A DNA stretch of 25,753 nucleotides from UBA652 sp964598235 (GTDB lineage Bacteria; Pseudomonadota; Gammaproteobacteria; Nitrosococcales; Methylophagaceae). Under the pieces are notes generated by a model. It had not been told where the DNA came from. It ran no database searches and saw only the letters and a program-made list of their open reading frames with translations. The stretch covers positions 1-25,753 of the forward strand of contig CAZRAY010000025.1 of the NCBI GenBank assembly GCA_964598235.1, read 5' to 3'. Positions 1 through 8,343 of this stretch are shown here, piece by piece (the stretch's first letter is position 1; each line of letters begins with the position of its first letter). The position numbers and the translations under genes are program-made.

Positions 1-535
1 AATGGCCAATGGCCATCCGCAAAGCATCTAAATCGTTATAAGGCACCCGCACAAATCCTGGCACCAAAGGCTCAAAGCCAGCATGTACTTTAGGATTACC
101 CGTTGCGCTCAATGTCGCCATCGTCCGGCCATGAAAACTGCCATCCATCACGATAATTACCGGCTTTTCAATACCCTTATCTCGGCCATATTTCCGAGCA
201 ATTTTAATCGCCGCCTCATTCGCCTCAGCACCAGAATTACAAAAGAAGGCTTGCTCCATGCCTGATAATTCAGTCAGTTTATTGGCCAAGGCTTCTTGTA
301 AGGGGATCTGATACACATTAGATGTATGCAATAAGGTCGCCGCCTGATCACAAATCGCTGCCGTGATCGCAGGGTGGCTATGCCCTAAGCCACAGACTGC
401 GATGCCACTCAATGCATCCAAGTATTGCTTGCCATCTGTATCCCACAAACGCACGCCTTCGCCGCGTTCAAAGGCAACGGGGAGCCGACCGTATGTTGGT
501 ATAACTCTGCTGGTTATTGTGTCATCACTCATCAT
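1..535 (-). CDS. argD: Acetylornithine aminotransferase, 5' part only
   Basis: This is the first 178 codons of a class III, PLP-dependent aminotransferase; the gene runs off the left edge. ArgD transfers an amino group between glutamate and N-acetylglutamate semialdehyde in cytoplasmic arginine synthesis and can also act in lysine synthesis. The visible part begins MMSDD and contains PTYGRLPVAFERGEG, then LDALSGIAVCGLGHSHP, the PLP-phosphate-binding NSGAEANEAA and the SFHGRTMATLSATG stretch, all typical of ArgD rather than GabT or other class III enzymes. The PLP lysine lies outside the window. Two adjacent ATG codons (533-535 and 530-532) could start translation; only a weak purine-rich stretch precedes them. 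The identification to family is firm and the ArgD subtype is likely. Confidence 0.88.
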   Translation of the reverse strand, partial: MMSDDTITSRVIPTYGRLPVAFERGEGVRLWDTDGKQYLDALSGIAVCGLGHSHPAITAAICDQAATLLHTSNVYQIPLQEALANKLTELSGMEQAFFCNSGAEANEAAIKIARKYGRDKGIEKPVIIVMDGSFHGRTMATLSATGNPKVHAGFEPLVPGFVRVPYNDLDALRMAIGH

Positions 536-549
536 CTCATTCTTTATAA

Positions 550-578
550 TTGTTACCTATCAAATAAACCATTGTCAC
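550..578 (-). promoter_or_regulatory. Candidate sigma-70 promoter of argD
   Basis: On the minus strand GTGACA (573-578) and TAACAA (550-555) are separated by 17 bases, 15 bases upstream of the first argD ATG. The -35 matches the consensus at 5 of 6 positions and the -10 at 4 of 6. Position and spacing are good; there is no other support. Confidence 0.4.
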
Positions 579-631
579 CTTAAACATAGCCTAAAATCTT
601 TGCTCCTCGTTATTAGAGAATCCATATAGCT

Positions 632-671
632 TAAAAAACAAAAATGGCAGCTCCTTGAAGGAACTGCCATT
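632..671 (-). terminator. Rho-independent terminator of sodB
   Basis: Minus-strand arms AATGGCAGTTC and GAGCTGCCATT (11 bases with one G-T type pair) enclose a 7-base loop and are followed by a T-rich tail (TTTTTGTTTTTT). It sits about 35 bases after the sodB stop codon and upstream of argD, so it separates the two genes. Confidence 0.85.
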
Positions 672-706
672 GAAATCATTTTAAAGTCTGTTTTTTGTTT
701 GCTAGA

Positions 707-1288
707 TTATGCGCCGAAATTATCTTCAACAAAATCCCAATTCACCAAATTCCAAAATGCTTCCACATATTTTGGTCGTGCATTTCGGTAATCAACATAA
801 TAAGCATGTTCCCACACATCGCATGTTAACAATGGTGTCTGGCCATTGGTTAATGGGCAGCCTGCATTGCTGGTATTCACAATTTCAATCACGCCATGTG
901 AGTTTTTAACCAACCATGTCCAACCTGCGCCAAAATTAGTGGCCGCTGATGTGCTAAATTTTGCTTTAAACTCTTCAAATGAGCCGAATGCAGAATCAAT
1001 TGCGGCTGCTAATGCCCCTGAGGGTGCGCCTTTGCTGTTTGGCGTTAACCCATTCCAGTAAAAAGTATGATTCCACACTTGCGCCGCATTATTAAAAATA
1101 CCGCCGTCGGCTTTCATTAAAATCTCTTCAACAGACAAGCCTTCAAATTCAGTGCCTGGCACTAAGTTATTCAAGTTAGTTACATATGTCTGATGGTGTT
1201 TACCATAATGAAAACTAATTGTTTCCGCAGAAATATGGGGTTCTAATGCCGAGTCCGCATAAGGTAAGGCAGGTAATTCATATGCCAT
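707..1288 (-). CDS. sodB: Superoxide dismutase [Fe]
   Basis: The 193-residue protein has the length of E. coli SodB and converts superoxide to oxygen and hydrogen peroxide in the cytoplasm. The four metal ligands are visible: His27 (SFHYGKHH), His74 (VWNHTFYW), Asp157 and His161 (DVWEHAYY). Gln70 in AAQVWNHTF is the active-site glutamine position typical of iron enzymes; manganese enzymes carry a late glutamine instead. There is no signal peptide, so it is the cytosolic type. The ATG at 1286-1288 follows a good AAGGAAA ribosome-binding site. It appears to be transcribed alone: a terminator follows it, and pilE upstream ends 108 bases before its start. A 12-bp palindrome lies in its upstream region. 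Confidence 0.97.
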   Translation of the reverse strand: MAYELPALPYADSALEPHISAETISFHYGKHHQTYVTNLNNLVPGTEFEGLSVEEILMKADGGIFNNAAQVWNHTFYWNGLTPNSKGAPSGALAAAIDSAFGSFEEFKAKFSTSAATNFGAGWTWLVKNSHGVIEIVNTSNAGCPLTNGQTPLLTCDVWEHAYYVDYRNARPKYVEAFWNLVNWDFVEDNFGA

Positions 1289-1315
1289 AATAGTTTCCTT
1301 GAAAAAGATTATTAC

Positions 1316-1327
1316 TGTAAATTTACA
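1316..1327. promoter_or_regulatory. 12-bp perfect palindrome upstream of sodB
   Basis: TGTAAATTTACA lies 28-39 bases upstream of the sodB start codon. It is a perfect dyad in the region where a promoter or operator would be expected. It does not match a Fur box. It could be a regulator site or chance in AT-rich DNA. Confidence 0.3.
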
Positions 1328-1396
1328 ATATCTATGAAAGAGGCAATAATAAGCCAGCCCTCACTGTAAGGCAAGCTTAATTTTATTTCGATAGGT

Positions 1397-1819
1397 TTAT
1401 GGCCAACATAAAATCGGCGTAACGGCACCTGTATTGGTTAATGTCAGCACAGTACCTGCCGCAGCACACTCAGCATCATTCGCCTGATCTCCTGCTGGTG
1501 TGGCTGTTAAAGTATAGCCCACGGGCGGACCCGCTATATTTGCTAACGTAATAGTGTATGCTACTGTACCTTGCTGTGGTGAATTTAGCATCACTGCGGG
1601 TATATTCCCCTGCACTGGATAGGCATTGTTTTCTGTAAACCATCGTTCTACAACACTCGCCACTTGCAATAACTGAGACTGCCCATCTGCTCGGCGGGAT
1701 TTCCTTACAAAATCAATATATTGGGACCAGGAAACTGCTGCCAATATCGCAATAATCATGATTACAATTATTAACTCAATTAAGGTAAAGCCTTGTGATA
1801 CTGTTTTTTTAAATTTCAT
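1397..1819 (-). CDS. pilE: Type IV minor pilin, PilE-like
   Basis: A 140-residue prepilin. The short basic leader ends in Gly10, followed by FTLIELIIVIMIIAILAAV: the type III cleavage site for prepilin peptidase, Glu at mature position 5 and the hydrophobic helix. Two cysteines near the C terminus (AECAAAG and ILCWP) suggest the disulfide-bonded D-region of pilins. It is the last gene of the minor pilin operon, the place pilE holds in Pseudomonas-type clusters, where it helps prime pilus assembly in the inner membrane and periplasm. The ATG follows TAGGTGA at good spacing, and 15 bases separate it from the gene before. A major pilin is less likely given the location. Confidence 0.88.
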   Translation of the reverse strand: MKFKKTVSQGFTLIELIIVIMIIAILAAVSWSQYIDFVRKSRRADGQSQLLQVASVVERWFTENNAYPVQGNIPAVMLNSPQQGTVAYTITLANIAGPPVGYTLTATPAGDQANDAECAAAGTVLTLTNTGAVTPILCWP

Positions 1820-1834
1820 TCAATCACCTAAGTA

Positions 1835-2206
1835 TTATTCTCGAATAATTCGGTTTAAGCCACCGCTGCTCTTGCGATTACTTTTCTCGGAATCATCAAG
1901 TTTAATTACCCACACTTTCGATATGCGCGGAAGAAGACCTTCATCAATAGCGATGCCCAAGTCAAAACCAACCAATTGACCTTCTGAAAAAAGAGGACCA
2001 TAATCTTCCTCATTATAATCTTCTGGAAGCTCAACCAGAACCTCATAGTCGGTACGATATTGCTTGTTATCGATAGTCACTATCAATACATCTTCTTCAT
2101 TCCTCATCTGTTCATCAATCACACCTCGTAACTGATACTTATCAGCTGCCTGAGCAGAGAACATCAAACAAACTCCCACGATCCCATAAAGATAATGTGT
2201 TTTCAC
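1835..2206 (-). CDS. Small secreted acidic protein in the pilY2 position
   Basis: A 123-residue protein starting at GTG (2204-2206). This start is preferred over an upstream in-frame ATG (2249-2251) because AGGAG lies 7 bases ahead of it and the resulting N terminus reads as a clean signal peptide (MKTHYLYGIVGVCLMFSAQA, then ADKY). The mature part is acidic, with VELPEDYNEEDYGPLF and IAIDEGLLPRISKVWVIKLDD, and has a short basic tail. The position between pilY1 and pilE is that of pilY2 in Pseudomonas, but I cannot confirm homology by reading. It is probably exported and associated with pilus biogenesis; its exact role is unknown. Confidence 0.75.
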   Translation of the reverse strand: MKTHYLYGIVGVCLMFSAQAADKYQLRGVIDEQMRNEEDVLIVTIDNKQYRTDYEVLVELPEDYNEEDYGPLFSEGQLVGFDLGIAIDEGLLPRISKVWVIKLDDSEKSNRKSSGGLNRIIRE

Positions 2207-2229
2207 CTTTTTTCTCCTAAATAAAAACA

Positions 2230-5200
2230 TTAAAACTCCAATTCTCTCCATGATTGTCGACCCGCTGCGGATGGTCCCGGATTTTCTCCAATGGCCGTTA
2301 AACCGCCGGAAGCCGAACCACTCACTATTTTAAAATCAACCGAACCATCTGGGTTTCTAATAATAGCAGGCGTGGAGACGATACCTACTGCTGATTTTAC
2401 GCCACTTACTGGCACCCAAACACCACCAACTTGAACGAAGTCCGTCGGACTAAAGGCACCATCATTATCTAAATCAAAAGGCGAGTATTCAAGTCGGCTA
2501 CCCGTATACATATCAAGCTCCATTATCCAACTAGTGCCGCCTGTGTCACAAGGGTCATCCGAAGGCAGTAGCGTTGTAAATACAATATGATCATTTCTAA
2601 CAACTGAATTACTTACCTGCCGTTCACCAAAATTATTGGTGTTACCACCCTCTACATTAATCAGGTCAAGATACCAACCACTATGAATTGCCCAATCAAT
2701 CGCATTATCTGTACTCGCACGAACATCAAAGCTTCCCACCGTAGCTTCTGCAATAATGTCTTGTTGCAGTAGGTTTCCTCGATCAATTGCGGTCAAGCTG
2801 CTCTCTGTTTTATCCCAGATGCCATAATATGTTTGCGTAGTTTGTCCTGTATCGCTATTATCGCCCACCTCAATATATTTTCCCGTACCAAACAACATTA
2901 GGTAACCCGCTTCTTCTGGGTGACGGACAACTTGTATTTGTGTGGTTATAGGTTGCACATTACTTGGCGTACACGTCGCTGCAGCACAAGCTGTGTAGAG
3001 TGGTGTTGGATTGTTAGCTGGGCCATAAGGAGATTTCCATTGGTTAGTATTCCCGCTAGATACATCCACCTTCCATACATTGCCAAATAAATCTCCAGCA
3101 TAAACCACATCAACAATAAAGTCGCCATCCAGATCCACTGCAGACGGAGTGGAAAGTCCATTAGGCCGGTTATTGCCCGTCGGATCTTCTGCTGTCCCTG
3201 TTTTTGTATCAAATTTCTTGATCAAATTGCCTGTTTCAAGCTCAACAAAATATAAATATGCATTACCATCTGTACTATCACCCGCAGCGCCATCTGCATC
3301 ATTATCACGGGTGTTATCATAACCACCACTGAATATCGCCACCCATTTGTCATTGTGCATCCGTACAATACTAGGCGTTCCAAAGGTATAGCCCAAGTCG
3401 TCATCAGTGAAATCCCACAATACGTCTGATGGACCTACGCCACCCGGATCAGTTATATCTAACGCAAAGATACTTTGTCCACCACCACGCAAGCCCGAAA
3501 CTAATACTGTATGCCAATTGCCGCCAAAGAAAGCATCGGTTATCACAGGTGTCTCATCCACATAGTAGTTATGATTGTAGTTAGGGTCAGCCAATTCTGC
3601 TAAATTGTTATAGACACCGCCAGGCACATAAGCAAATGTTTCTGCACCAGAAGCCGCATTAAAGGCATGCAACATCCCATCATTTGCACCAACATAAACA
3701 TGAGGTGTTCTGCCTGCTTGGGCCGTTTTAAATGCTGAATATGCTGTTTCTGGCCCTGACCCGCCATCCCAAATGTCTGGATATCTTAGGTTTGGCTCTC
3801 CAACATATTGCGGTGATGAATGAATAATATCACCTAATAATGTTGTGCGCGCTCTAAACGCAGGCTCATTACTTTGATCGCCGCTTAAATAACTAACAAT
3901 CGTAGCATCATTATTTAACAACGTTTGTTGTTGTGGGCTAAGTGATGCGAATGCGAAAACAGCCCCTGATATGCCCGTGTGTGTCAGGATGTTTCTGGGG
4001 CCTGAAAGTGTCGCAGCCCCCCCCCCCCAAGCGTCGGCTCCAATCACCAATTGATTAGCCACAATGCTAAGCGGCAATTTAAATAATTGCCCTGTCCATT
4101 CATCGCTATTAAATGCAGATTGGTAGATTGCGCTGCCCGCGGCAACCGATCCTGAATTTAAGGCCACTGTACCTCCTGCTGAATCTCTGCCAACAATATT
4201 GGCAAGAATATCCGCAAGTTTATCGGCAAACACTTTAGGATTTGAGGCACTAAAGAACTCCCCACGGCTATTGACTGCCGCATGCCATAAATCATCGACC
4301 CTTCTACCATCAAAGACTGCAACTGTAGGCCATTGTAAAGTGGTCGCTGTTAATGCAGGCAAATCAGTCGCAGGATCAAGTGTTCCCCCCACCCCTAAAC
4401 CCACAGTAAAATTAACCATATGTTGCCAAAAAGCAGGATCCGCGGGATTCGTCGGCACATCATTTGTCAACCCTGGCCGTAAATCAGTTTTCCAATACTG
4501 CATAGCCACATCAGCCAGACTATTAGTATTTGTATCAGAGAACGGCGGGCCGGGTGTATATTGGAATGAACCAGATGGCCCAGTGATAGTAGCCCCCGCA
4601 GTGCTGTCCGAATTTCCCACAGTAGGGCCACCATTATTCCAATAGCCATCTGACATGAGAATATTATAACTTTGTCGACAGGACAAATGAGGCGAACTAC
4701 TACTCGTGCCCGGTGTTTCACTCCACGGCCCCCGATTATCTGTTCTCATGAAGTATTGGCCAACACCATCTATTGCCCATCGTAATGGTGTACCATTCGG
4801 ATTCATAACGTGATTATACAGACTGTTAAACCATGCTGTTCTATTCGCACCAGAGAATTCACGAACCCCATTCCTTACAATACGTGTTGAAACACCGTCG
4901 ACACTAGTCGTCCCTGTATTGATCGAACCAAACCCCACCCGCATATTTGTGCCTTGTCCCGCAAAGGCACGACCTACACCCGCTCGCGCGGTTAAAATAC
5001 GAGAGCGATAATAACTATACCAATTCGCAAAGTTTTGCATTTCTTGCACATAGCTGCAGCTAACACTGGTTGGCGATAATATCGTACAATCATCTCGGTC
5101 TACAGAATCTGCTAATGTAACTACATAGGTGGGCGTGCTTGTTCTAATCTCAACCCGTTGGAAATTAGCAATATTTACTAAGCTCCCACCCGTATGATTA

Positions 5201-5760
5201 TAATACGTGGCAGGCCAAAATGTTCTAGTTGCCGTTGTCCTCGTTCCTATCGCGCCAATCGTCGTACTTGTATACCAATCTGCACTTTGTGTATTATTAA
5301 TCGTTAAGTCACGACAGCCTGCCCCCGTATTCGTCGGATTATGTGGTGCACAAGTTGGCAACACATTCCCCATCGAAGTGCCAACCGAATCTAGCCAAGG
5401 TAGATACCTTATTTTGGGGCTATAAAATGTGCTATTAACTGCATTACTACGCAACCTCATACTTCTGGCATTTGTCGGTGCAAAATCTGGCACAATATTG
5501 TTATAATCCCCTGCCCCGTAAATACTATTAGCCCGAGGGAACATATACATTGGCTCTTGCCACCAATTACCAGTGACCAAGGAATCAGGCATGTGTTCCC
5601 AATGCATCGAGCCAGAATCATCCAGTGTGAACATTATATTAGGTGAATTACTCCCTCCTAGATACAAAGGCACAGAAGCTAAACTTAGGTTGACTGCATA
5701 AACCGACGTTGAAAAAACACTCGATAATGCCAATAAACTTATATAAACAAAACGGGACAT
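2230..5760 (-). CDS. pilY1: PilY1/PilC-type type IV pilus tip adhesin
   Basis: A 1176-residue protein. The ATG at 5758-5760 is chosen because AAGGAGATAT precedes it and it yields a signal peptide (MSRFVYISLLALSSVFSTSVYA); longer in-frame starts overlap pilX. Residues 47-51 (DDSGS) form the MIDAS-like start of a von Willebrand A region. From about residue 640 (LLGDIIHSSP, then YVGANDGMLHAFNAASG) the C-terminal PilY1 beta-propeller begins. Asp-rich loops (around 840-900 and DLDNDGAFSPTD at about 1096) look like calcium sites, and the C terminus reads GRQSWREL, as in the family. PilY1 primes and caps pili, counteracts retraction and mediates adhesion and surface sensing. A run of 12 G lies at codons 578-582. 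The stop overlaps nothing; the next gene starts 23 bases on. Confidence 0.95.
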   Translation of the reverse strand: MSRFVYISLLALSSVFSTSVYAVNLSLASVPLYLGGSNSPNIMFTLDDSGSMHWEHMPDSLVTGNWWQEPMYMFPRANSIYGAGDYNNIVPDFAPTNARSMRLRSNAVNSTFYSPKIRYLPWLDSVGTSMGNVLPTCAPHNPTNTGAGCRDLTINNTQSADWYTSTTIGAIGTRTTATRTFWPATYYNHTGGSLVNIANFQRVEIRTSTPTYVVTLADSVDRDDCTILSPTSVSCSYVQEMQNFANWYSYYRSRILTARAGVGRAFAGQGTNMRVGFGSINTGTTSVDGVSTRIVRNGVREFSGANRTAWFNSLYNHVMNPNGTPLRWAIDGVGQYFMRTDNRGPWSETPGTSSSSPHLSCRQSYNILMSDGYWNNGGPTVGNSDSTAGATITGPSGSFQYTPGPPFSDTNTNSLADVAMQYWKTDLRPGLTNDVPTNPADPAFWQHMVNFTVGLGVGGTLDPATDLPALTATTLQWPTVAVFDGRRVDDLWHAAVNSRGEFFSASNPKVFADKLADILANIVGRDSAGGTVALNSGSVAAGSAIYQSAFNSDEWTGQLFKLPLSIVANQLVIGADAWGGGAATLSGPRNILTHTGISGAVFAFASLSPQQQTLLNNDATIVSYLSGDQSNEPAFRARTTLLGDIIHSSPQYVGEPNLRYPDIWDGGSGPETAYSAFKTAQAGRTPHVYVGANDGMLHAFNAASGAETFAYVPGGVYNNLAELADPNYNHNYYVDETPVITDAFFGGNWHTVLVSGLRGGGQSIFALDITDPGGVGPSDVLWDFTDDDLGYTFGTPSIVRMHNDKWVAIFSGGYDNTRDNDADGAAGDSTDGNAYLYFVELETGNLIKKFDTKTGTAEDPTGNNRPNGLSTPSAVDLDGDFIVDVVYAGDLFGNVWKVDVSSGNTNQWKSPYGPANNPTPLYTACAAATCTPSNVQPITTQIQVVRHPEEAGYLMLFGTGKYIEVGDNSDTGQTTQTYYGIWDKTESSLTAIDRGNLLQQDIIAEATVGSFDVRASTDNAIDWAIHSGWYLDLINVEGGNTNNFGERQVSNSVVRNDHIVFTTLLPSDDPCDTGGTSWIMELDMYTGSRLEYSPFDLDNDGAFSPTDFVQVGGVWVPVSGVKSAVGIVSTPAIIRNPDGSVDFKIVSGSASGGLTAIGENPGPSAAGRQSWRELEF
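4017..4028 (-). repeat. Homopolymer of 12 G on the pilY1 coding strand
   Basis: Twelve uninterrupted G (C on the plus strand) encode the end of Trp578, Gly579-581 and the first base of Ala582. At 12 G the full gene is open. By reading the other frames, 11 G would end the protein after 591 residues (CTG CGA ... TCC TGA) and 13 G after 607 residues (GGC TGC ... ACT TAG), both before the beta-propeller. This is the form of a slipped-strand contingency tract; its variability is inferred, not seen. Confidence 0.9.
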
Positions 5761-5761
5761 T

Positions 5762-6289
5762 TTAATATCTCCTTGCTGTAACAGATTGTAATAATACTTT
5801 TGCCTGATCGGTGCCACCGGTACCTTTCGCTGTCACCTGATAATAGGTGATGCCCGCAGCAGGGCCAGAGCCTCCGACTAATAATGTATCAGGTATAAAG
5901 TCCTTATATTCTATAATATTCAGGGGTGCCGTGTTAACATCAGTTAGGGTTGGCACATATGCAACCGCAGTCGCTGTCCACCATGCATCTGTTAGTGTTG
6001 TCCACCAGCTTCCAAGGTTAGCATTCATCGAGTTGATATTCCATATCCTATTCGAGCCTATTGCGTTAGATACGGGCTCCGTTGCCTGAGTTGCAAGCCA
6101 AACCTCAGCATCGCGAAGGCTCGATTCACTGGCTTGGAAAGCAAGATTACCATCCCGATAATTTCCCGCCATTTTTTCTTCTAACACCGTTGTTTTCATA
6201 CTCGCAACGCCTAAAATAGTCATTACCATTAAAATTAGCAATGTCACCATTAGTACCGCACCTGTTTGTTGCTTCTTATTTCTCAACAT
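5762..6289 (-). CDS. pilX: Type IV pilus assembly protein PilX
   Basis: A 175-residue membrane-anchored minor pilin of the PilX N-terminal family. After a short basic stretch it reads TGAVLMVTLLILMVMTILGVASMKTTVLEEKMAGNYRDGNLAFQASES, the characteristic PilX_N segment including the AF.A.ES motif. There is a Gly-Ala junction at residues 10-11 that could be a prepilin peptidase site, but no glutamate at mature position 5, unlike the other pilins here. The stop codon is one base from the pilY1 start, so the two are probably translationally coupled; GAGGGAAG precedes its own ATG. Minor pilins including PilX form the priming complex that brings PilY1 to the pilus tip. Confidence 0.9.
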   Translation of the reverse strand: MLRNKKQQTGAVLMVTLLILMVMTILGVASMKTTVLEEKMAGNYRDGNLAFQASESSLRDAEVWLATQATEPVSNAIGSNRIWNINSMNANLGSWWTTLTDAWWTATAVAYVPTLTDVNTAPLNIIEYKDFIPDTLLVGGSGPAAGITYYQVTAKGTGGTDQAKVLLQSVTARRY

Positions 6290-6298
6290 ATCTTCCCT

Positions 6299-7357
6299 CT
6301 ACGGTACCGAGTTTCGCAGGCCAATAGCGCTAGAAAACACGCGTCTTAACTGCAAATCTGCAGCAGGCGCATTCACCGTTAAACCGTCCGCTGTTGCTGT
6401 AAAAGGCGCGCCTGGAACAAGTCCATCCAATACATTATCATCTATTGATGCCAATAATAGGTTTAATTTGACACCAACAACCTGTGACCAATCCGCCACC
6501 GCATTTGCATTTGCATAAACATCTATTATCTTATCACCACCAACTGTGTCAAGCCCATATAAAATCTGCATATCATCAACACCTTCCACCAACTCAAGCG
6601 CACCACCTACTCGCGTATACTCGTATAATGAAGGTATAGGCGGGTTTGCACCATTGTTCCGAATATAATAGGTAACCGCACTCATTTTCATTATTTCCGA
6701 ATCGGTACGATACAATTTATTTTCACCCGCCGCGCAAGCCCCAGGCCCGATCCCGCCAGGATAACCTCGGCACAAATGCGTTGCATCATTCCCACTGGCA
6801 GCATGAACAACGACGCCTCCAGGATTATTCGTAACTCTAAAGATATGCGCATCCTCACAATCAGACACCATTACAATATCGTTTTGTTGTAGATTACAAG
6901 TGTTTGGCGTTTGTATTTGTATATTCGCATTAGCGGCAGCTAAATTACCAGTTAATGATGCACCACAACCATCCGCTCTACGAAGTGTAATAGCATCCGT
7001 TCCTGCTAACGTTGTCCCTGCCACGGGAACAGGCAAGCCTGCACCCGCCTCAAAACCTTGAATAATATTATTGGATCCTGTAAAGGCTTCTGGCACAGGT
7101 GCGGTCGCGATTACGTTTATCCTGATTTTATCTGCATCGAGACAACCAGAATAACCTGCTCCGCGAATGTTTTCCGTGAGCATGTCTAATGCAAATCGAC
7201 CATTTTCTTGAATTCGAGCATTACCTTCTTCCATCCGATAATTACGAGAATTTCCTATAAACAAGCTCACCACCGCTAGAATGATCAAGGATGCTAATAT
7301 GAGAGAAATCATTACCTCAACTAGCGTAAAGCCTTTTTGTTGCACTCTATTTTTCAT
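6299..7357 (-). CDS. pilW: Type IV pilus minor pilin PilW
   Basis: A 352-residue prepilin-like protein. The leader ends at Gly9 and is followed by FTLVEVMISLILASLIILAVVSLF, with Glu at mature position 5. The next segment, RMEEGNARIQENGRFALDMLTENIRGAGYSGC, is the conserved PilW pattern. The large C-terminal region has several cysteines (SGCLD, DGCGA, NTCNL, SDCED, HLCRG, GACAAG), suggesting disulfide bonds in the periplasm. Its ATG shares one base with the pilV stop codon (ATAATG), and its stop is 9 bases before pilX. It should act with PilV, PilX, FimU and PilE in the initiating pilus-tip complex. Confidence 0.93.
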   Translation of the reverse strand: MKNRVQQKGFTLVEVMISLILASLIILAVVSLFIGNSRNYRMEEGNARIQENGRFALDMLTENIRGAGYSGCLDADKIRINVIATAPVPEAFTGSNNIIQGFEAGAGLPVPVAGTTLAGTDAITLRRADGCGASLTGNLAAANANIQIQTPNTCNLQQNDIVMVSDCEDAHIFRVTNNPGGVVVHAASGNDATHLCRGYPGGIGPGACAAGENKLYRTDSEIMKMSAVTYYIRNNGANPPIPSLYEYTRVGGALELVEGVDDMQILYGLDTVGGDKIIDVYANANAVADWSQVVGVKLNLLLASIDDNVLDGLVPGAPFTATADGLTVNAPAADLQLRRVFSSAIGLRNSVP

Positions 7358-7794
7358 TATATTTGTACACTCATCATTAGCTGTTCCGCTGCTGCGCCAT
7401 TAGCACCTCGCGAATCATCCCACTGCACTGTAATTGTCACTACGCCCGTTGCAACATTGGTTATAATGGCACCATCTCCGCTGGTAAATGCAATCGCCAA
7501 GGCCGCTTTCCAAGCTGCCACATCCGCTATTGCAATGGCATTGCCTGCGCCCGCGGCTCCCAATGCAACGTTGTATCCACCAGTAAGTGCATTTGCACGA
7601 TTGGAACGCATTCTATCCACTATAGAATAAGCCTCTATTGTGGCTTCCGTTCGATATTGCGCACTATGATTGTTTTTCAATGACACCATTTGAAGAAATG
7701 CCAGACCCAATAATCCAATCGATAACACGACCAAGGAAACTAATACTTCTATTAAAGTAAAACCAGACTGTTTTTGTTGTTTTATATTCCACAT
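7357..7794 (-). CDS. pilV: Type IV pilus minor pilin PilV
   Basis: A 145-residue prepilin-like protein. Gly11 and FTLIEVLVSLVVLSIGLLGLAFLQM form the cleavage site and transmembrane helix, the latter with the GLLGLA pattern typical of PilV. It continues with NHSAQYRTEATIEAYSIVDRMRSN, also a family signature. The ATG (7792-7794) is 7 bases after the preceding stop, with only a weak AAGATGAG upstream, so translation probably relies on coupling. The product sits in the inner membrane and assembles with the other minor pilins at the pilus tip. Confidence 0.93.
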   Translation of the reverse strand: MWNIKQQKQSGFTLIEVLVSLVVLSIGLLGLAFLQMVSLKNNHSAQYRTEATIEAYSIVDRMRSNRANALTGGYNVALGAAGAGNAIAIADVAAWKAALAIAFTSGDGAIITNVATGVVTITVQWDDSRGANGAAAEQLMMSVQI

Positions 7795-7801
7795 ATATTA
7801 C

Positions 7802-8329
7802 TCATCTTATAACGCGGGCTCTGCCCGTAGCACTAATAATTAATTGTTTGACTTGGGCCGCTGGTAGTGTGGTGTCTGTCAGCGTAAAAGTACCATTATT
7901 GATATTTGCATTAAGGAAACGCCCTTGTCTCCCAAACGTTAAACTGCCATTCGCAATAAACCCAGCATAAATTAATGTATTCCCACCAGTTAACCTTGGG
8001 GAGACTCTGATAATCGTATCCGCAGGCGCATCAACAGTAGCATTACCATTCACATCATCAAAAACAATCCAACCCGTTGCCCAATCAGCATTTCCACTGC
8101 ATGCTGTCCCATTTGTGCTACTACAAATTGTAGCCGTTTGGCTTCGTTTTATCGCTTCACTCCGCGCAATACCAATCGAAGAAATCAAAGTGTTGATTTG
8201 TGCTGTAAGGCGACCTCTTTTAACTAAGTTTACTAATCCTACCGACATAGCCGCAAGAATCCCTATGATTACAATCGTAACCATCAACTCCATTAACGTG
8301 AAACCTTGTGACTTGTTCACTTTCACCAT
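7802..8329 (-). CDS. fimU: GspH/FimT-family minor pilin (FimU/FimT-like)
   Basis: The first gene of the pilus operon encodes 175 residues. The ATG at 8327-8329 is chosen because GGGGAG lies just upstream and it leaves a short leader (MVKVNKSQG) before FTLMELMVTIVIIGILAAMSV, the prepilin cleavage site and helix; a longer in-frame start would enter the promoter. The mature protein has the GspH/FimT pattern: an early SEAIKRS segment, a CSSTNGTACSG loop, DWATGWIVFDD and a C-terminal ISATGRARV strand. In Pseudomonas-type clusters this place is taken by FimU (or FimT), which connects the minor-pilin tip to the pilus. The symbol is given by position; FimT is equally possible. Confidence 0.85.
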   Translation of the reverse strand: MVKVNKSQGFTLMELMVTIVIIGILAAMSVGLVNLVKRGRLTAQINTLISSIGIARSEAIKRSQTATICSSTNGTACSGNADWATGWIVFDDVNGNATVDAPADTIIRVSPRLTGGNTLIYAGFIANGSLTFGRQGRFLNANINNGTFTLTDTTLPAAQVKQLIISATGRARVIR

Positions 8330-8343
8330 TATCTCCCCTAAAC

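Noticed and set aside
1289..1396. Terminator for pilE and clear promoter for sodB
   Set aside because: Only a weak GCC-loop-GGC dyad and several poor hexamer pairs were found; none is good enough to annotate.
2207..2251. Upstream ATG for the pilY2-position gene
   Set aside because: It overlaps the pilY1 end and gives an extra 15 residues before the signal peptide; the GTG at 2206 has AGGAG at ideal spacing.
4199..4645. 148-codon plus-strand open frame inside pilY1
   Set aside because: It is antisense to the well-supported pilY1 frame, has no ribosome-binding site or recognisable motif, and is most likely a shadow of codon usage.
5761..5817. Longer N terminus for pilY1
   Set aside because: The 19 extra residues overlap pilX and would put a hydrophilic stretch before the signal peptide, while AAGGAGATAT fits the ATG at 5760.
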